A stretch of 48,696 nucleotides of DNA from positions 1 to 48,696 of the forward strand of contig CAMLDW010000017.1 in NCBI GenBank assembly GCA_946479035.1, given 5' to 3'. The translations under genes were made by a program, and so were the position numbers. Shown piece after piece: positions 48,675 to 48,696 of this stretch. The notes beneath the pieces were generated by a model. The model was not told the origin of the DNA, searched no databases, and was given only the letters and a program-made list of their open reading frames with translations. This DNA is from an uncultured Chthonomonadaceae bacterium. GTDB lineage: Bacteria > Armatimonadota > Fimbriimonadia > Fimbriimonadales > Fimbriimonadaceae. Every line of letters starts with the position of its first letter. The stretch's first letter is position 1.

Positions 48675-48696
48675 TCGGTGCCTGGGAGCGGCGCCC

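Noticed and set aside
1..48696. tRNA, rRNA, CRISPR arrays, insertion sequences and prophage genes
   Set aside because: Looked for characteristic motifs by eye (T-loop GGTTCGA, regular spaced repeats, transposase motifs) and found none; a covariance-model scan was not possible.

Overview
The window reads as high-GC, densely packed chromosomal DNA of a diderm bacterium. The best guess is the Armatimonadota (Fimbriimonas-like). This is inferred from a UBact/Pup-type proteasome operon, an LptC/OstA-like envelope gene, H-X9-DG prepilins, lipoproteins with glycine runs after the lipobox, and a DUF5693-CsaB pair. No rRNA, tRNA, CRISPR array, insertion sequence or phage gene was recognised. No stretch above about 300 bases lacks a gene.

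Layout. 1-1.5 kb: the end of a prepilin-like gene and two small secreted or anchored unknowns. 1.6-6.4 kb: rpoN and ribE (divergent), glyS (3' overlap with ribE) and a small envelope protein. 6.4-10.1 kb (minus strand): lipoprotein, Dop-like deamidase/depupylase, UBact (60 aa, C-terminal SGQ) and proteasome beta subunit, joined by TAATG and ATGA overlaps. 10.3-14.7 kb: an HDOD gene divergent from yceD-plsX-fabH (no rpmF between), then ribokinase. 14.8-18.3 kb: a small unknown, lactate/malate dehydrogenase and argC-argJ. 18.4-21.2 kb: H-X9-DG prepilin, GNAT protein and alpha/beta hydrolase. 21.2-35.8 kb (plus strand): a secreted 12-repeat protein, then a long overlapping run of rhomboid protease, DUF5693, CsaB, beta-barrel-like protein, lipoprotein, large secreted protein, lipoprotein and LptC/OstA-like protein, probably an envelope-building operon. 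35.8-38.5 kb: HD hydrolase, a fusion of a cut-down type IIG/PglX-like methyltransferase to a Schlafen/AlbA_2 domain, and a small unknown. 38.6-43.5 kb: S9 and S41 peptidases, TetR regulator and hisG. 43.5-45.3 kb: a probable copper-handling set (Cys/His-rich protein, triple YHS-like protein, sulfocyanin-like cupredoxin). 45.4-48.5 kb: purS-purQ, NlpC/P60 hydrolase and an AAA/DUF4143 ATPase. The window ends in a minisatellite.

Three things stand out: the UBact proteasome operon without its alpha subunit or ligase beside it; the methyltransferase-Schlafen fusion; and a repeated -10-like hexamer ending 5-6 nt before the start codon of nine genes, which suggests that leaderless mRNAs are common here. 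Genes inside operons usually overlap by ATGA or GTGA instead. All family calls rest on motif reading by eye, without database searches.
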